DNA of 64,000 nucleotides, taken from contig CAKVGH010000005.1 of assembly GCA_934747255.1 (NCBI GenBank), positions 13,222 to 77,221 on the forward strand. Reading direction: 5' to 3'. The notes beneath the pieces are model-generated. The model had not been told where the DNA came from. It searched no databases and saw only the letters and a list, made by a program, of their open reading frames with translations. Below are positions 18,073 through 27,386 of this stretch, one piece after another. Made by a program: the position numbers and the translations under genes. The DNA is from an uncultured Clostridia bacterium (GTDB taxonomy: Bacteria; Bacillota; Clostridia; Christensenellales; UBA1242). Position 1 is the first letter of the stretch. The number at the start of each line of letters is the position of its first letter.

Positions 18073-19239
18073 ATGAATAAAAAACTCAACATTGCAATTT
18101 TCTCCGACAACTTTTTACCGGGAGTTGGTGGAATGGAAAATGCAGTTTGCCACCTTGCAACAACATTTACAAATTTAGGACACAATGTTTTGGTAGTTGT
18201 TCCACATTACAACAAGAAAAAGGAAGCAGATAACTACCCTTTCAAAGTTTTTAGGAAAACAAGTTTTAGAGTTGACTCAAACAACTATTGTGCTTATCCA
18301 AATTTTAGCAAAAAACTAAAAAAAGCTTTGCAAGAATTTAAGCCAGATATTATTCACTGCCATTCACAAGCAAGTTTACTTACACTAGCACTTAAAGCAT
18401 CAAAAAAATTCAATATTCCTTGCGTTTGCACTATTCACACTAAATATAGTTTTTGCTATAAAAATGCCGTACATCTAAACTGCATAGTAAAACCAATGTT
18501 AAAAGCAATTGGCAGAAAACTAAAAAAAGTTGATTTAGTAACTTCTGTTTCTTATGGTATGGCAACGGAATTTGACTTGTACAACTATCACGGCAAATTT
18601 GAAGTTATTAAAAATGGTGCTACTTTCCAAAAACTAACTGACCCACAATTAAAAACTTATGCTCAAAGCAAATTTAATCTAAACGATAACGAAAATATTT
18701 TACTTTTCGTTGGACATATATCAAAAATCAAGAATGTTCAATTTATCTTTGCTAGTTTGGACGAACTATACAAATTAAATAAGGAATTCAAAATGGTATT
18801 TGCTGGTTCTGGTGATGGTGACGACTATTTCAAAAAAATTGCGAGTTCTAAACCATATAAAGACAATGTGTTATTTACAGGTAAAATTACAGATAAAAAA
18901 ATATTGCAGTCTGTTTATGCCAACTCTAAAATTTACTTGTTCCCTTCAATCTTTGACACAGATGGATTGACGATTGTAGAAGCGGCTACTTACTCTGTTC
19001 CTAGCATTACTATAACTGGTACAGGTGCTAGCGAAAGAATTACAAATGACCAAAATGGCTTTACAATAGAAGATAATCCATTAAAAATGGCTGAAAAAAT
19101 AGATTTTTTACTAAAAAATCCAGAATTTTTAAGCAAAATTGGAAAAAATGCTAGCCAGCAACTACCTAAAACTTGGGAGCAAGTATCAAATGAATATTTG
19201 AATTTGTATTACAAAACTATTGATACTTACAACAAGTAA
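18073..19239 (+). CDS. GT4 family glycosyltransferase
   Basis: A 388-aa GT-B glycosyltransferase. FSDNFLPGVGGMENAVCHLA begins the acceptor domain, HCHSQASLL and CTIHTKYS follow, and the donor domain has LLFVGHISKIKNVQF, YLFPSIFDTDGLTIVEAA and the sugar-nucleotide glutamate motif. It is a plausible partner of the divergent GT4 at 16313-17740, together adding sugars to a lipid or surface polymer; substrates are unknown. Unlike its neighbour it has a normal SD (AAAGGAG, 18062-18068) and no basic tail. Confidence 0.82.
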   Translation: MNKKLNIAIFSDNFLPGVGGMENAVCHLATTFTNLGHNVLVVVPHYNKKKEADNYPFKVFRKTSFRVDSNNYCAYPNFSKKLKKALQEFKPDIIHCHSQASLLTLALKASKKFNIPCVCTIHTKYSFCYKNAVHLNCIVKPMLKAIGRKLKKVDLVTSVSYGMATEFDLYNYHGKFEVIKNGATFQKLTDPQLKTYAQSKFNLNDNENILLFVGHISKIKNVQFIFASLDELYKLNKEFKMVFAGSGDGDDYFKKIASSKPYKDNVLFTGKITDKKILQSVYANSKIYLFPSIFDTDGLTIVEAATYSVPSITITGTGASERITNDQNGFTIEDNPLKMAEKIDFLLKNPEFLSKIGKNASQQLPKTWEQVSNEYLNLYYKTIDTYNK

Positions 19240-19328
19240 TTTTATTTTACTTAAAGATAATATTAACCACTAAATTTCATATTTTTTATGATAAATTAAA
19301 TAAAAAATGAAAAATATTAAACAAAAAA

Positions 19329-19362
19329 CAAAAAAATCTCTTGAATTTAAGAGATTTTTTTA
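19329..19362. terminator. Bidirectional terminator between GT4 gene and rplQ
   Basis: AAAAAATCTCTT and AAGAGATTTTTT form a 12-bp stem with a 5-nt loop and T-runs on both strands, ending the alpha operon on the minus strand and the GT4 gene on the plus strand. Confidence 0.88.
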
Positions 19363-19386
19363 TATTTATTTCTAAAAACTAATCAA

Positions 19387-19899
19387 TTAGATAAGTTGAA
19401 GAACTGCTACTTGTGCATTGTCACCACGGCGTGCGCCAAGTTTAACAAGTCTAATGTAGCCACCTTTTTGTCCAAGTTCTTCGGCTCTCTTTGCATACTT
19501 TGGAGCATACACATTGAAAATCTTTTCAATAAGTGGGTGTTTAACATCTTGTGTACGCTTAACAAAATCTGCCTTTGCTTCCTTTGGTGCGCGTTGTTCT
19601 TGCAAGTCGTAAAGTTTACCTTCAAGTTTTCTTCTTGCAGCAAGTTTTTTTGGACCATCGTTCAAAACTTCTTGTTTTGCTTTTGTTCCCTTGCTTGTTA
19701 CAACTTCTTTTTCTACTTTAACAACATCTTCGTAAGAGTTAATAGCAAGAGTCAAAAGTTTTTCTGCATAACTTTTTACTGCTTTTGCTCTTTCAAGAGT
19801 AGTTTCTAGTTTTCCGTACCAAAGAAGATTAGATGCTTGATTTCTTAAAATTGCCAATCTTTCGTCTGTTGGTCTATTTAATTTCTTAATCTGTGCCAT
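19387..19899 (-). CDS. rplQ: Ribosomal protein L17
   Basis: A 170-aa large-subunit protein near the exit tunnel. KLNRPTDERLAILRNQASNLL and GKLETTLERAKAV open the protein, and GGYIRLVKLGARRGD closes it. About 50 residues more than the ~120-aa Bacillus form are inserted in the middle (about 55-125); this long form is common in Clostridia. Last gene of the alpha operon, 14 nt after rpoA. Confidence 0.95.
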   Translation of the reverse strand: MAQIKKLNRPTDERLAILRNQASNLLWYGKLETTLERAKAVKSYAEKLLTLAINSYEDVVKVEKEVVTSKGTKAKQEVLNDGPKKLAARRKLEGKLYDLQEQRAPKEAKADFVKRTQDVKHPLIEKIFNVYAPKYAKRAEELGQKGGYIRLVKLGARRGDNAQVAVLQLI

Positions 19900-19913
19900 T
19901 TTCTATTCTCCTT

Positions 19914-20864
19914 TTATTCTTCGTCAACTCTAAGGCTAAAACCAAAATCTTCAAGTTTTTTGATAACTTCTTCAAGTGATTTCAAACCAAGGTTTCGTAC
20001 TTTAAGCATATCGTCTTTGCTTCTCTTTGTTAAATCTTCAACCGTATTTATTCCTGCTCTCTTCAAACAGTTGTAAGAACGAACTGAAAGTTCCATATCT
20101 TCAATAGTCATTTCGAGTGCTTTTTGTTGTTTATCTTCTTCACGAGTTGTTAAAATATTAACATTTTTCATATTATCAACAAGGTCAACAAATAGTTGTG
20201 TGTGGTCTTGAATGATTTTTGCTGACAAACTTACTACTTCTCTTGCTGAGAGTGTACCATTGGTTTCCACTTCAAGGATAAGTTTGTCGTAGTCCATTTT
20301 TTGTCCTACACGAGCACCTTCAATTGAATAGTTAACTTTTTTAACTGGTGTATAAATGCTATCAACAGCAATATAACCAATAGGTTGAGATTCGTCCTTG
20401 TTATCGTCAGCAGGAACATAGCCTCTGCCACGACCAACAATAATTTCCATTTCAAATGGAACATCTTCCATTGTACAAATATGAAGATCTGGATTCAAGA
20501 TTTCTACTTGATCATTTGGTTCAATATCACTAGCCTTAACTTCGCCAGCAGTATTTCTGTTAATTCTCAAAGTAGTTTTGAAATCTTTGTCCAAACTGCT
20601 TGTTTTAACAGCCAAACTCTTAATGTTAAGAACAATGTCGATTACATCTTCCATAACACCTTTTACTGTTGAAAATTCGTGTTCAACACCAGCAATTCTA
20701 ATTGCTATTGGAGCTGCGCCTGGTAGAGCGCCTAAAAGTGTTCTTCTCAAAGCGTTACCGATAGTCAATCCATAGCCTCTTTCAAGTGGTTCAACTACGA
20801 ATTTTGCATAAGTGCCATTTTCGTTTTCTTCACAAGTAATTCTTGGTTTTTCGATTTCCATCAT
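19914..20864 (-). CDS. rpoA: RNA polymerase alpha subunit
   Basis: A 316-aa subunit that nucleates RNA polymerase assembly (N-terminal domain: GYGLTIGNALRRTLLGALPG) and contacts UP elements and activators (C-terminal domain: ELSVRSYNCLKRAGI...KVRNLGLKSLEEV). GGAGGA precedes tandem ATG codons, so the start could be one codon later. It sits between rpsD and rplQ as usual. Confidence 0.97.
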   Translation of the reverse strand: MMEIEKPRITCEENENGTYAKFVVEPLERGYGLTIGNALRRTLLGALPGAAPIAIRIAGVEHEFSTVKGVMEDVIDIVLNIKSLAVKTSSLDKDFKTTLRINRNTAGEVKASDIEPNDQVEILNPDLHICTMEDVPFEMEIIVGRGRGYVPADDNKDESQPIGYIAVDSIYTPVKKVNYSIEGARVGQKMDYDKLILEVETNGTLSAREVVSLSAKIIQDHTQLFVDLVDNMKNVNILTTREEDKQQKALEMTIEDMELSVRSYNCLKRAGINTVEDLTKRSKDDMLKVRNLGLKSLEEVIKKLEDFGFSLRVDEE

Positions 20865-20888
20865 TTTTTTAATCCTCCAATTTACTTA

Positions 20889-21515
20889 TTATCTTGAATA
20901 TAATTCGACAATCAAGTGTTCTTTAATGTTCAAGTCAATATCTTCTCTTTGTGGGTTAGCAACAACTTTACCTGAAAGTTCTGCTGGGTTAAATTCCAAC
21001 CATTTTGGAACAACAATTTTAAGGTCTTTGAGTTCTTTGAATAGGTCAAGGTCCCTTTTGTTTTCCTTAACTGCGATAACATCGCCAATCTTTACTTGGT
21101 AAGATGGAATATTAACTTTTTTGCCATTTACGGTTAAAAGTCCGTGGTTAACAATTTGTCTTGCTTGTGCTCTTGAAGAACCAAATCCCAAACGATAAGC
21201 AACATTATCAAGTCTTCTTTCTAGTAATGAAAGCATAACTTCACCTGTCTTACCCTTTGTTCTTTCAGCCATTTCGTAATAGCCTCTAAATTGTTTTTCA
21301 AGAAGGCCATAAGCCCTTTTTGCTTTTTGTTTTTCTCTTAATTGCAAGCCGTATTCTGAAACTTTCTTTCTTGCATTTTCTGCACCGTGAATACCAGGTG
21401 CTTGTGGACGGCGTTCAAAAGCGCACTTTTTAGTTAAGCATCTATCGCCCTTCAAGAACAACTTGCAACCTTCTCTTCTACATAAACGACAATCTGCGTC
21501 TGTATACTTTGCCAT
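20889..21515 (-). CDS. rpsD: Ribosomal protein S4, zinc-containing form
   Basis: A 208-aa primary 16S rRNA-binding protein. The N-terminal C9-x2-C12...C26-x4-C31 set marks the zinc form, and the S4 RNA-binding domain is at [22 protein letters not shown]4 represses its own operon in many bacteria; here rpsD lies in the alpha operon downstream of a structured rpsM leader, so it is the most likely regulator of that leader (inference). Confidence 0.96.
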   Translation of the reverse strand: MAKYTDADCRLCRREGCKLFLKGDRCLTKKCAFERRPQAPGIHGAENARKKVSEYGLQLREKQKAKRAYGLLEKQFRGYYEMAERTKGKTGEVMLSLLERRLDNVAYRLGFGSSRAQARQIVNHGLLTVNGKKVNIPSYQVKIGDVIAVKENKRDLDLFKELKDLKIVVPKWLEFNPAELSGKVVANPQREDIDLNIKEHLIVELYSR

Positions 21516-21532
21516 AATTTACTCCTTATAAA

Positions 21533-21919
21533 CTAAATTCTTCTTCTTTTTGGTGGTCTGCAACCATTGTGTGGGATTGGTGATACATCTTGAATTAAAG
21601 TGATGTTTAATTCTGCTGTTTGAAGTGCTCTAATAGCGGCTTCTCTACCATTACCTGGTCCCTTTACATAAACTTCAACACTGTTGATACCCATTTCTTT
21701 TGCGGCTTTTCCAGCGATTTCTGCTGCTTGTCCTGCTGCAAATGGAGTATTTTTTCTTGAACCTCTAAATCCAAGTTTACCAGCACTGCACCAACTAACT
21801 GCGTTTCCTGCTTCGTCAGTGATAGTTACAACAGTATTATTGTTAGATGAGTGAATGTGAGCCATACCCTTATCTAAATTTTTTGTAACTTTTTTCTTTT
21901 TTCTTTTAACTTCTGCCAT
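21533..21919 (-). CDS. rpsK: Ribosomal protein S11
   Basis: A 128-aa platform protein of the small subunit. [15 protein letters not shown] and the C-terminal [13 protein letters not shown] are diagnostic. The N-terminus is lysine-rich. Between rpsM and rpsD in standard order, with an SD about 10 nt before the ATG. Confidence 0.97.
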   Translation of the reverse strand: MAEVKRKKKKVTKNLDKGMAHIHSSNNNTVVTITDEAGNAVSWCSAGKLGFRGSRKNTPFAAGQAAEIAGKAAKEMGINSVEVYVKGPGNGREAAIRALQTAELNITLIQDVSPIPHNGCRPPKRRRI

Positions 21920-21942
21920 TTTACAATTTATCTCCTATTATA

Positions 21943-22308
21943 TTACTTTTTCGCAGCGCGTTTTTTAGCAATACCTTTTGCAGTATGAGCATTACATCTT
22001 GTGCTTTGTCCTCTGCAAGGTAGATTTTTTCTGTGTCTAATTCCTCTGTAACAGTTAATTTCTGTTAATCTTTTGATGTTCATTGCGACATCACGCTTTA
22101 AGTCACCTTCAACTGTAACGTGTTTGTCGATATAGTCTCTTATTTTTGCTGCATCGTCTTCTGATAAGTCTTTAACTCTAATATCTGGACTGATGCCTGT
22201 TGCCTTTAAGATTTCTCTTGATTTGTTGATACCAATGCCGTAAACATAAGTTAAACCAACTTCAAGTCTTTTGTCCTTTGGCAAATCAATTCCTGCAATA
22301 CGAGCCAT
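21943..22308 (-). CDS. rpsM: Ribosomal protein S13
   Basis: A 121-aa small-subunit head protein. [14 protein letters not shown] opens it, [15 protein letters not shown] follows, and [21 protein letters not shown] closes the conserved part. The frame is open 14 codons upstream, but the start at MARIAG has a GGAGGAAAA SD and is conserved. A 213-nt structured leader separates it from rpmJ. Confidence 0.97.
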   Translation of the reverse strand: MARIAGIDLPKDKRLEVGLTYVYGIGINKSREILKATGISPDIRVKDLSEDDAAKIRDYIDKHVTVEGDLKRDVAMNIKRLTEINCYRGIRHRKNLPCRGQSTRCNAHTAKGIAKKRAAKK

Positions 22309-22521
22309 AATTTTCCTCCAAATAAATTTTAATAAATATATATTCAACAATAGGTAACATTTCTGTCAGCCGCCCTATCGTGTAATTTTTTATACAAGAT
22401 TTAAAACTTGATTTTCTATGTCCATATATAAAAGTGTGGAAACCATTATACTTTCTATAATAGTCTTATATATGGGCATAGTGCATTGTAAGTAAAAACT
22501 TATAATTTTTGTTTGTTACTT
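22309..22521 (-). promoter_or_regulatory. Structured leader of rpsM (probable autoregulatory RNA)
   Basis: The gap between rpmJ and rpsM is much longer than any other in the cluster and is rich in secondary structure on the minus strand. Element A (22350-22378): ATAGG/CCTAT outer stem, a one-sided GCGGC bulge, TGACA/TGTTA inner stem and a GAAA tetraloop. Element B (22417-22480): a 15-bp stem (left arm TATGCCCATATATAA) enclosing a smaller ATTATA/TATAAT hairpin. The position, immediately before the S13-S11-S4-alpha genes, suggests ribosomal-protein feedback, with S4 the likeliest ligand. No promoter was identified with confidence inside it. Confidence 0.6.
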
Positions 22522-22638
22522 TTAGCCTTGGCGTTGTTTGTGTTTTTTGTATTTACTGCAAATAACAAATATTTTGCCTTCGCGCTTAATAACTTTACAA
22601 GAACTACAAATAGGTTTTACTGATGGTCTTACTTTCAT
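22522..22638 (-). CDS. rpmJ: Ribosomal protein L36, zinc form
   Basis: A 38-aa protein found by translating the gap: [19 protein letters not shown]... ending KHKQRQG. The zinc ligands C11, C14, C27 and H33 are all present. An AAGGAGAAAA SD precedes the ATG. Position between infA and rpsM is canonical. Confidence 0.96.
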   Translation of the reverse strand: MKVRPSVKPICSSCKVIKREGKIFVICSKYKKHKQRQG

Positions 22639-22650
22639 AATTTTCTCCTT

Positions 22651-22869
22651 TTAGTTTTTTGCTCGCCAAGTAATTCTGCCACGAGTAAGGTCATAAGGGC
22701 TCATTTCCACTTTGACTTTATCGCCAACAAGAATTCTAATATTGTTTATTCTAAGTTTACCTGCTAGATAGCCTGTTATAATAACGCCATTCGAGAGTTC
22801 GATTTTGATATCGTCTCTTTGAATGTCAACTACAACGCCTTCTAGTTCTAGGCAATCTTCCTTTGGCAT
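22651..22869 (-). CDS. infA: Translation initiation factor IF-1
   Basis: A 72-aa S1/OB-fold factor that occupies the ribosomal A site during initiation. [19 protein letters not shown] and [22 protein letters not shown] match the family. The N-terminus MPKEDCLEL is slightly divergent from the common MAKEDVIE. It lies 4 nt from the KOW-domain gene. Confidence 0.96.
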   Translation of the reverse strand: MPKEDCLELEGVVVDIQRDDIKIELSNGVIITGYLAGKLRINNIRILVGDKVKVEMSPYDLTRGRITWRAKN

Positions 22870-22872
22870 AAA

Positions 22873-23154
22873 CTATTCTCCTTTTAAGTTTTGCTTGAAC
22901 TTTCTAAGTGCGCTATAAATTTCCGCATCATAGATTGTTTTGTTGTTTTGAATTTTGTCTTTTAGGTTTTCTACAACTATTCCCATAGATTCCAAATGCT
23001 TATCGTTTTTGACTTTTGGATTTTCAATAAGTTTTGTATCACCATTGACTAGATAAATTTTATCACATTCGACTTTGTAAATCAAGTATAAATTATCTTT
23101 ATCTCTGCCTTTAATGCTTTTTACAATTTCAGCGACAGAAAATTTGTTTTTCAT
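22873..23154 (-). CDS. KOW-domain RNA-binding protein (L14e-like)
   Basis: A 93-aa protein of the small KOW-domain group found between map and infA in many Clostridia. The region AEIVKSIKGRDKDNLYLIYKV followed by YLVNGDTKLIENPKVKN is typical. The role is not established; ribosome association is inferred from its place in the cluster. An SD lies just upstream and it starts 9 nt after map. Confidence 0.8.
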   Translation of the reverse strand: MKNKFSVAEIVKSIKGRDKDNLYLIYKVECDKIYLVNGDTKLIENPKVKNDKHLESMGIVVENLKDKIQNNKTIYDAEIYSALRKFKQNLKGE

Positions 23155-23162
23155 ATTTTCCC

Positions 23163-23909
23163 CTAAATTGTTAAAATTTCAACCTTATCATTGATAATTG
23201 CTACTGTGTTTTCGTAGTGGCAAGATGGCTTACCATCTCTTGTAACGCAAGTCCAACCATCTTCTTTTATCACAATTTCCTTTCTACCCATATTTACCAT
23301 AGGTTCAATCGCAATAACGAGTCCGTTTTCAATTTTTTCGCCAAAATTTTTGTGACCATAGTTTGGTACTGCTGGGTCTTCGTGCATATCTTTTCCAATG
23401 CCGTGTCCAACCATTTCTCTAATAACCGAAAAGCCGTTTGATTCAACATATTTTTGTATTGCTTCGCTAATATCTCCAATATGTCCGCCAACTTTGATTG
23501 CTTTTAAGCCTTCAAAGAAAGATTGTTTTGTAACATCAATGAGTTTTTGCTTTTGTGGACTAATTTTGCCCACTGCAAATGTTCGTGTTGCATCTCCGTG
23601 ATAGCCGTGAATATAAGCACAACAATCAATACTGATTATGTCGCCTTCCTTCAAAATTACATCACTTGATGGAATACCGTGAACAATAACATCATTAACG
23701 CTTGCACAAATTGTGGCTGGATAGCCTTCGTATCCCTTGCAACTTGGAATTGCACCCTGACTACGAATGTAATCTTCGGCAATTTGGTCAAGTTCAAGTG
23801 TTGATATACCTGGTTTGATGTGCTTTCCAACTTCCATAATTGCATCTATGGTTATTTTTCCTGCAATTCTCATTAGGTCTATTTGTTTTTGTGTCTTTAA
23901 TTTAATCAT
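23163..23909 (-). CDS. map: Methionine aminopeptidase type I
   Basis: A 248-aa enzyme that removes the initiator methionine from nascent proteins. The metal ligands are visible: D95 in SIDCCAYI, D106 in YHGDATRT, the histidine in MVGHGIG, and the glutamates in IAIEPM and HYENTV. Its start overlaps adk by 8 nt. Confidence 0.96.
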   Translation of the reverse strand: MIKLKTQKQIDLMRIAGKITIDAIMEVGKHIKPGISTLELDQIAEDYIRSQGAIPSCKGYEGYPATICASVNDVIVHGIPSSDVILKEGDIISIDCCAYIHGYHGDATRTFAVGKISPQKQKLIDVTKQSFFEGLKAIKVGGHIGDISEAIQKYVESNGFSVIREMVGHGIGKDMHEDPAVPNYGHKNFGEKIENGLVIAIEPMVNMGRKEIVIKEDGWTCVTRDGKPSCHYENTVAIINDKVEILTI

Positions 23910-24522
23910 TTTTTAATCTGCCTTCAATCTCACTATAAATCTCTTCGACAGTTGTGTTACCAATAACTTCGATAACCTTATTTTGTGCTTTATAATATTC
24001 AACAATAGGTAAAGTCTCTTTTACAAAAGTTGCATATCTTTTTTGGACTGTTTCTTCTGTATCATCACTTCGCTTTGTTAATTTTCCACCACAATATATG
24101 CAAGGTGTAACCTTTTCACTAATTGTGTTAGTTTTTTTACAATCACTACAAACATATCGTCCAGCAATTCGTTTAAGCAAGTTTTCTAAACTTACATTTA
24201 TAAAAACTACTTTATCTATGTTAATAATGTTATCTAATTGTTTGGCTTGATATAAAGTTCTTGGGAAGCCATCTAAAAGCACTCCGTTTTTGGTGTCACT
24301 TTTAGACAGCCTTTCCTTCAAAACTTCTATTGTTATATTATCTGGAACAAGGTTTCCCTTTTCCATATAGTCTTTTACCGTTTTTCCTAATTCGGTGTCT
24401 TTTTTCATTTCTTCTCGAAGAAGTTCCCCTGTGGAGATATGTTTAAGACCCAAATTTTGTTGCAATAGTGTTGCCTGTGTACCCTTGCCTGCAAGCGGTG
24501 CACCGATTAAAACTATATTCAT
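23902..24522 (-). CDS. adk: Adenylate kinase, zinc-lid form
   Basis: A 206-aa kinase that interconverts ATP and AMP with ADP. The P-loop GAPLAGKGTQ (7-16) carries L where most adenylate kinases have G or A before AGKGTQ, and LLDGFPRTLYQA is conserved. The lid has a C-x2-C...C-x2-C set (CSDC, CIYC) that binds zinc, the Gram-positive form. Located between secY and map as usual. Confidence 0.95.
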   Translation of the reverse strand: MNIVLIGAPLAGKGTQATLLQQNLGLKHISTGELLREEMKKDTELGKTVKDYMEKGNLVPDNITIEVLKERLSKSDTKNGVLLDGFPRTLYQAKQLDNIINIDKVVFINVSLENLLKRIAGRYVCSDCKKTNTISEKVTPCIYCGGKLTKRSDDTEETVQKRYATFVKETLPIVEYYKAQNKVIEVIGNTTVEEIYSEIEGRLKND

Positions 24523-24530
24523 AAAACTCC

Positions 24531-25820
24531 TTATTTTAAGAAACCACGATAATTTTTTAGCATTAGTTGTTGTTCAAGTGCCTTGTTAACTTCGAGTGCT
24601 ACACCAACTACGATAATCATACCAGTTGCACTGAATGCGTTAATTAAACCGCCTGAACCGATTGCTTTGAATACAAGTGTTGGAACAATTGCAATAAATG
24701 CAAGGAATATTGCTCCAAAAAGTGTAATTCTGTTGCTGATTTTTTTCAAATACTCTGCGGTTGGTTTACCTGGTCTTGTTCCTGGAATAAATCCACCGTT
24801 AGATTGAATTTGCTTTGAAATGTCTTCTGGGTTGAAACTCATTTGAGCATAGAAATATGCAAAGAATAGAATTAACAATCCAAGAACTACTGAGTATGCC
24901 CACGAACCTGCACCCAAGTATGTTGAATACCAAGTTGCTGCTCCGCTTGTTGGACAGAAAATACTCATAATAATTTGTGGGAATGATAGGAAACTCATCG
25001 CAAAGATGATTGGCATAACGCCTGTTCCCATAAGTTTTACTGGAATGTATGTGCTTTGTCCACCATACATTTTTCTTCCCTTAATTTGTTTTGCGTATTG
25101 AACTTTTACTTTTCTTTCTGCTCCGTCCATCATTACGATTAACGCAAAGATTAAAACAAGAACAACCAAGAAAATTAAAATATTCCATAATTCATCAATA
25201 TTACCAGTGAATGCACTTTTTAATGATGCATACATTGATGTTGCTGCTGTACTCAAAATACCAACGAAAATTAGCATTGATACGCCGTTTGAGATTCCAA
25301 CTTCGGTGATTTTTTCACCAAGCCAGTATGTGAACATTGAACCTGCTGTTAAGATAATAACAACGCAAGCACCTGTTACCCATTTTGGAGCACCCATAAA
25401 CAAGTCAATGAGTTTGTCGCCACCAAATGCTGCTACGATACCAATTGCTTGTGCTAGTCCTAAAAATAGTGTTACCCATTTTGTGATACTAGCAATTTTC
25501 TTTCTGCCTTCTTCACCTTGCTTTGAAAGTCTTTCAAGTGGTGGGATTGCAAGAGTTAATAATTGTACGATAATTGATGCACTAATATATGGAGATACGC
25601 CAAGTGCCAAAATTGCACCTTGTGATAACGCACCACCACTAATTCCACTTAACAAGCTTAAAAATGATTGTCCTGAAACAGCTTCACTAAACACTGTTAA
25701 GTTGATACCTGGAACTGGAATCCAGCAACCAAGTCTAAAAAGTAATAATAGTCCTAATGTTATGAAAATTTTCTTTCTGATGTCTTTATTTTTGAAGGCA
25801 TCTACCAAAGTTTTGAACAT
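24531..25820 (-). CDS. secY: Protein translocase subunit SecY
   Basis: A 429-aa ten-helix channel protein of the Sec translocon. GCWIPVPGINL in the first helix region, LGVSPYISASIIVQLL in the plug and helix 2 region, and GGFIPGTRPGKPTAEYL in the large cytosolic loop are diagnostic. It follows rplO with a 1-nt stop/start overlap. Confidence 0.97.
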   Translation of the reverse strand: MFKTLVDAFKNKDIRKKIFITLGLLLLFRLGCWIPVPGINLTVFSEAVSGQSFLSLLSGISGGALSQGAILALGVSPYISASIIVQLLTLAIPPLERLSKQGEEGRKKIASITKWVTLFLGLAQAIGIVAAFGGDKLIDLFMGAPKWVTGACVVIILTAGSMFTYWLGEKITEVGISNGVSMLIFVGILSTAATSMYASLKSAFTGNIDELWNILIFLVVLVLIFALIVMMDGAERKVKVQYAKQIKGRKMYGGQSTYIPVKLMGTGVMPIIFAMSFLSFPQIIMSIFCPTSGAATWYSTYLGAGSWAYSVVLGLLILFFAYFYAQMSFNPEDISKQIQSNGGFIPGTRPGKPTAEYLKKISNRITLFGAIFLAFIAIVPTLVFKAIGSGGLINAFSATGMIIVVGVALEVNKALEQQLMLKNYRGFLK

Positions 25821-26263
25821 TATAACACCTCAATACTTCCGCCTGCTTGTTTAATTTTTTCAATTGCAGACTCAGTGAATTTGTTTGCCTTAACTGTTAA
25901 GTTTTTAGTCAAACTTCCGTTGCCGAGAACTTTAAGACCGTTTTTATCGAGTTTGCCAATAATACCGTCTTTCCTTAGTAATTCTGCATCAACAACTGTA
26001 CCATTTTCGTATTTTTCAAATACTGAAACATTAACAGTTGTGTATTCTTTTCTAAAATGGTTTGTAAAGCCCATTTTTGGAAGTCTTCTAAGCAATGGCA
26101 TTTGACCACCTTCAAATCCTGGTCTTACTCCGCCACCACTACGACTGTTTTGTCCCTTTTGGCCTTTTCCTGATGTCTTTCCTAATCCTGAACCTGTTCC
26201 TCTACCAAGTCTTCTTCTAGCCTTTGTAGAGTTTGGAGCAGGAGATAATTGGTTTAATTTCAT
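25820..26263 (-). CDS. rplO: Ribosomal protein L15
   Basis: A 147-aa assembly protein of the large subunit. [21 protein letters not shown] and [21 protein letters not shown] form the glycine/arginine-rich N-terminal extension that penetrates rRNA; the globular part ends [30 protein letters not shown] is the SD. Confidence 0.97.
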   Translation of the reverse strand: MKLNQLSPAPNSTKARRRLGRGTGSGLGKTSGKGQKGQNSRSGGGVRPGFEGGQMPLLRRLPKMGFTNHFRKEYTTVNVSVFEKYENGTVVDAELLRKDGIIGKLDKNGLKVLGNGSLTKNLTVKANKFTESAIEKIKQAGGSIEVL

Positions 26264-26278
26264 TTTTTATTCCTCCTA

Positions 26279-26470
26279 CTACACATTTTCCACTTTTACA
26301 AAGTGTTGTACTTTGAACACCATTCCACGAATTGCGTCATTGTCTGGTAAGATATTAGTGTCACCAAGTTTGTGAAGACCTAAACTTTCCAAAACTTTGT
26401 CGTGTTTATGATTAAAAGCGATTGTACTTCTAATATAAGTTACTTTAATTTTTTTACTTTCTTTTGCCAT
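26279..26470 (-). CDS. rpmD: Ribosomal protein L30
   Basis: A 63-aa protein. KKIKVTYIRSTIAFNHKHDKV and LGLHKLGDTNILPDNDAIRGM match the family. Position between rpsE and rplO is canonical. Confidence 0.95.
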   Translation of the reverse strand: MAKESKKIKVTYIRSTIAFNHKHDKVLESLGLHKLGDTNILPDNDAIRGMVFKVQHFVKVENV

Positions 26471-26482
26471 ATTTTACCTCGC

Positions 26483-26992
26483 TTATATCTCTTCTACAGA
26501 TTTACCACGAAGTGTGGCAACTTGTTCCTTAGTTTTTAGATTTTGCAAGCCGTTCAATGTTGCTTTGATAACATTGATTTTGTTTCTTGCACCATGTGTT
26601 TTACTAATAATATCTTTAATTCCGCAAAGGTCAACAACTGCTCTTACTGCACCACCTGCAATAACTCCTGTTCCTTCTGGTGCTGGTCTAAGTAATACTT
26701 GTGACTTTCCAAAAGTACCAATAGTTTCGTGTGGAATTGATGTACCAAGCAAGGAAATATCAACCATATTTTTCTTTCCATTTTGGAAAGCCTTTTCGAT
26801 TGCGGCTGTTGTATCAATAGATTTTCCGCTACCAATACCAACTTTGCCTTTTTTGTTACCAACTACCATTGTTACTGAGAAGTTAAGTGTTCTACCACCC
26901 TTAACAACCTTTGTAACACGGCGAATTGAGATAACTCTTTTATCGATATCAGATTCTTCCCTTTGGAATTTTCTTTCTTCTCTCTTAGCCAT
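26483..26992 (-). CDS. rpsE: Ribosomal protein S5
   Basis: A 169-aa small-subunit protein involved in decoding fidelity. RVTKVVKGGRTLNFSVTMVVG and APEGTGVIAGGAVRAVVDLCG are diagnostic. The loop region where spectinomycin resistance changes usually occur looks unaltered. Confidence 0.97.
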   Translation of the reverse strand: MAKREERKFQREESDIDKRVISIRRVTKVVKGGRTLNFSVTMVVGNKKGKVGIGSGKSIDTTAAIEKAFQNGKKNMVDISLLGTSIPHETIGTFGKSQVLLRPAPEGTGVIAGGAVRAVVDLCGIKDIISKTHGARNKINVIKATLNGLQNLKTKEQVATLRGKSVEEI

Positions 26993-27001
26993 TGTATCCT
27001 C

Positions 27002-27370
27002 CTAAAACTTTAAGCCAGCATCTCTGGCACCTTCTGCAACTTGTTTTACTCTACCTGTGTAGATATATCCGCCTCTGTCAAATACAACTTCGTTGATTTT
27101 TTTCTTCAAAGCTTTCTTTGCAACTGCTTCTCCAACAAGTCTTGCTTGTTCAGATTTTGTTTTGCCTTTTAACTTGCTAGCAAGTCCTTTTTCTTTTGAA
27201 CTAGCACTAACAATAGTTGTTTGTTTTTCATCATCAATAATTTGACAATAAATTTCGTTTGTTGAACGGTAAACGCTAAGTCTTGGACGAAGAGAAGTAC
27301 CGCTGATTTTTCTTCTAATTCTTGCGTGACGAATTAGTCTTTGTTCATTTTTATCAATAGTCTTATTCAT
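27002..27370 (-). CDS. rplR: Ribosomal protein L18
   Basis: A 122-aa 5S rRNA-binding protein. [37 protein letters not shown] and [21 protein letters not shown] are conserved signatures. Spacing in the spc cluster is normal. Confidence 0.97.
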   Translation of the reverse strand: MNKTIDKNEQRLIRHARIRRKISGTSLRPRLSVYRSTNEIYCQIIDDEKQTTIVSASSKEKGLASKLKGKTKSEQARLVGEAVAKKALKKKINEVVFDRGGYIYTGRVKQVAEGARDAGLKF

Positions 27371-27386
27371 TTCTCATTCCTCCCTT

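Noticed and set aside
19387..19899. Long L17 as a novel fusion
   Set aside because: The ~170-aa form with a central insertion is common in Clostridia.
22438..22470. Possible tRNA-like cloverleaf in the rpsM leader
   Set aside because: No acceptor stem, anticodon loop or T-loop consensus; it is a nested hairpin in an mRNA leader.
25207..25854. Plus-strand open frame of 215 codons opposite secY
   Set aside because: It is antisense to a conserved gene, its translation is low-quality and has no SD; it is a by-product of codon bias.
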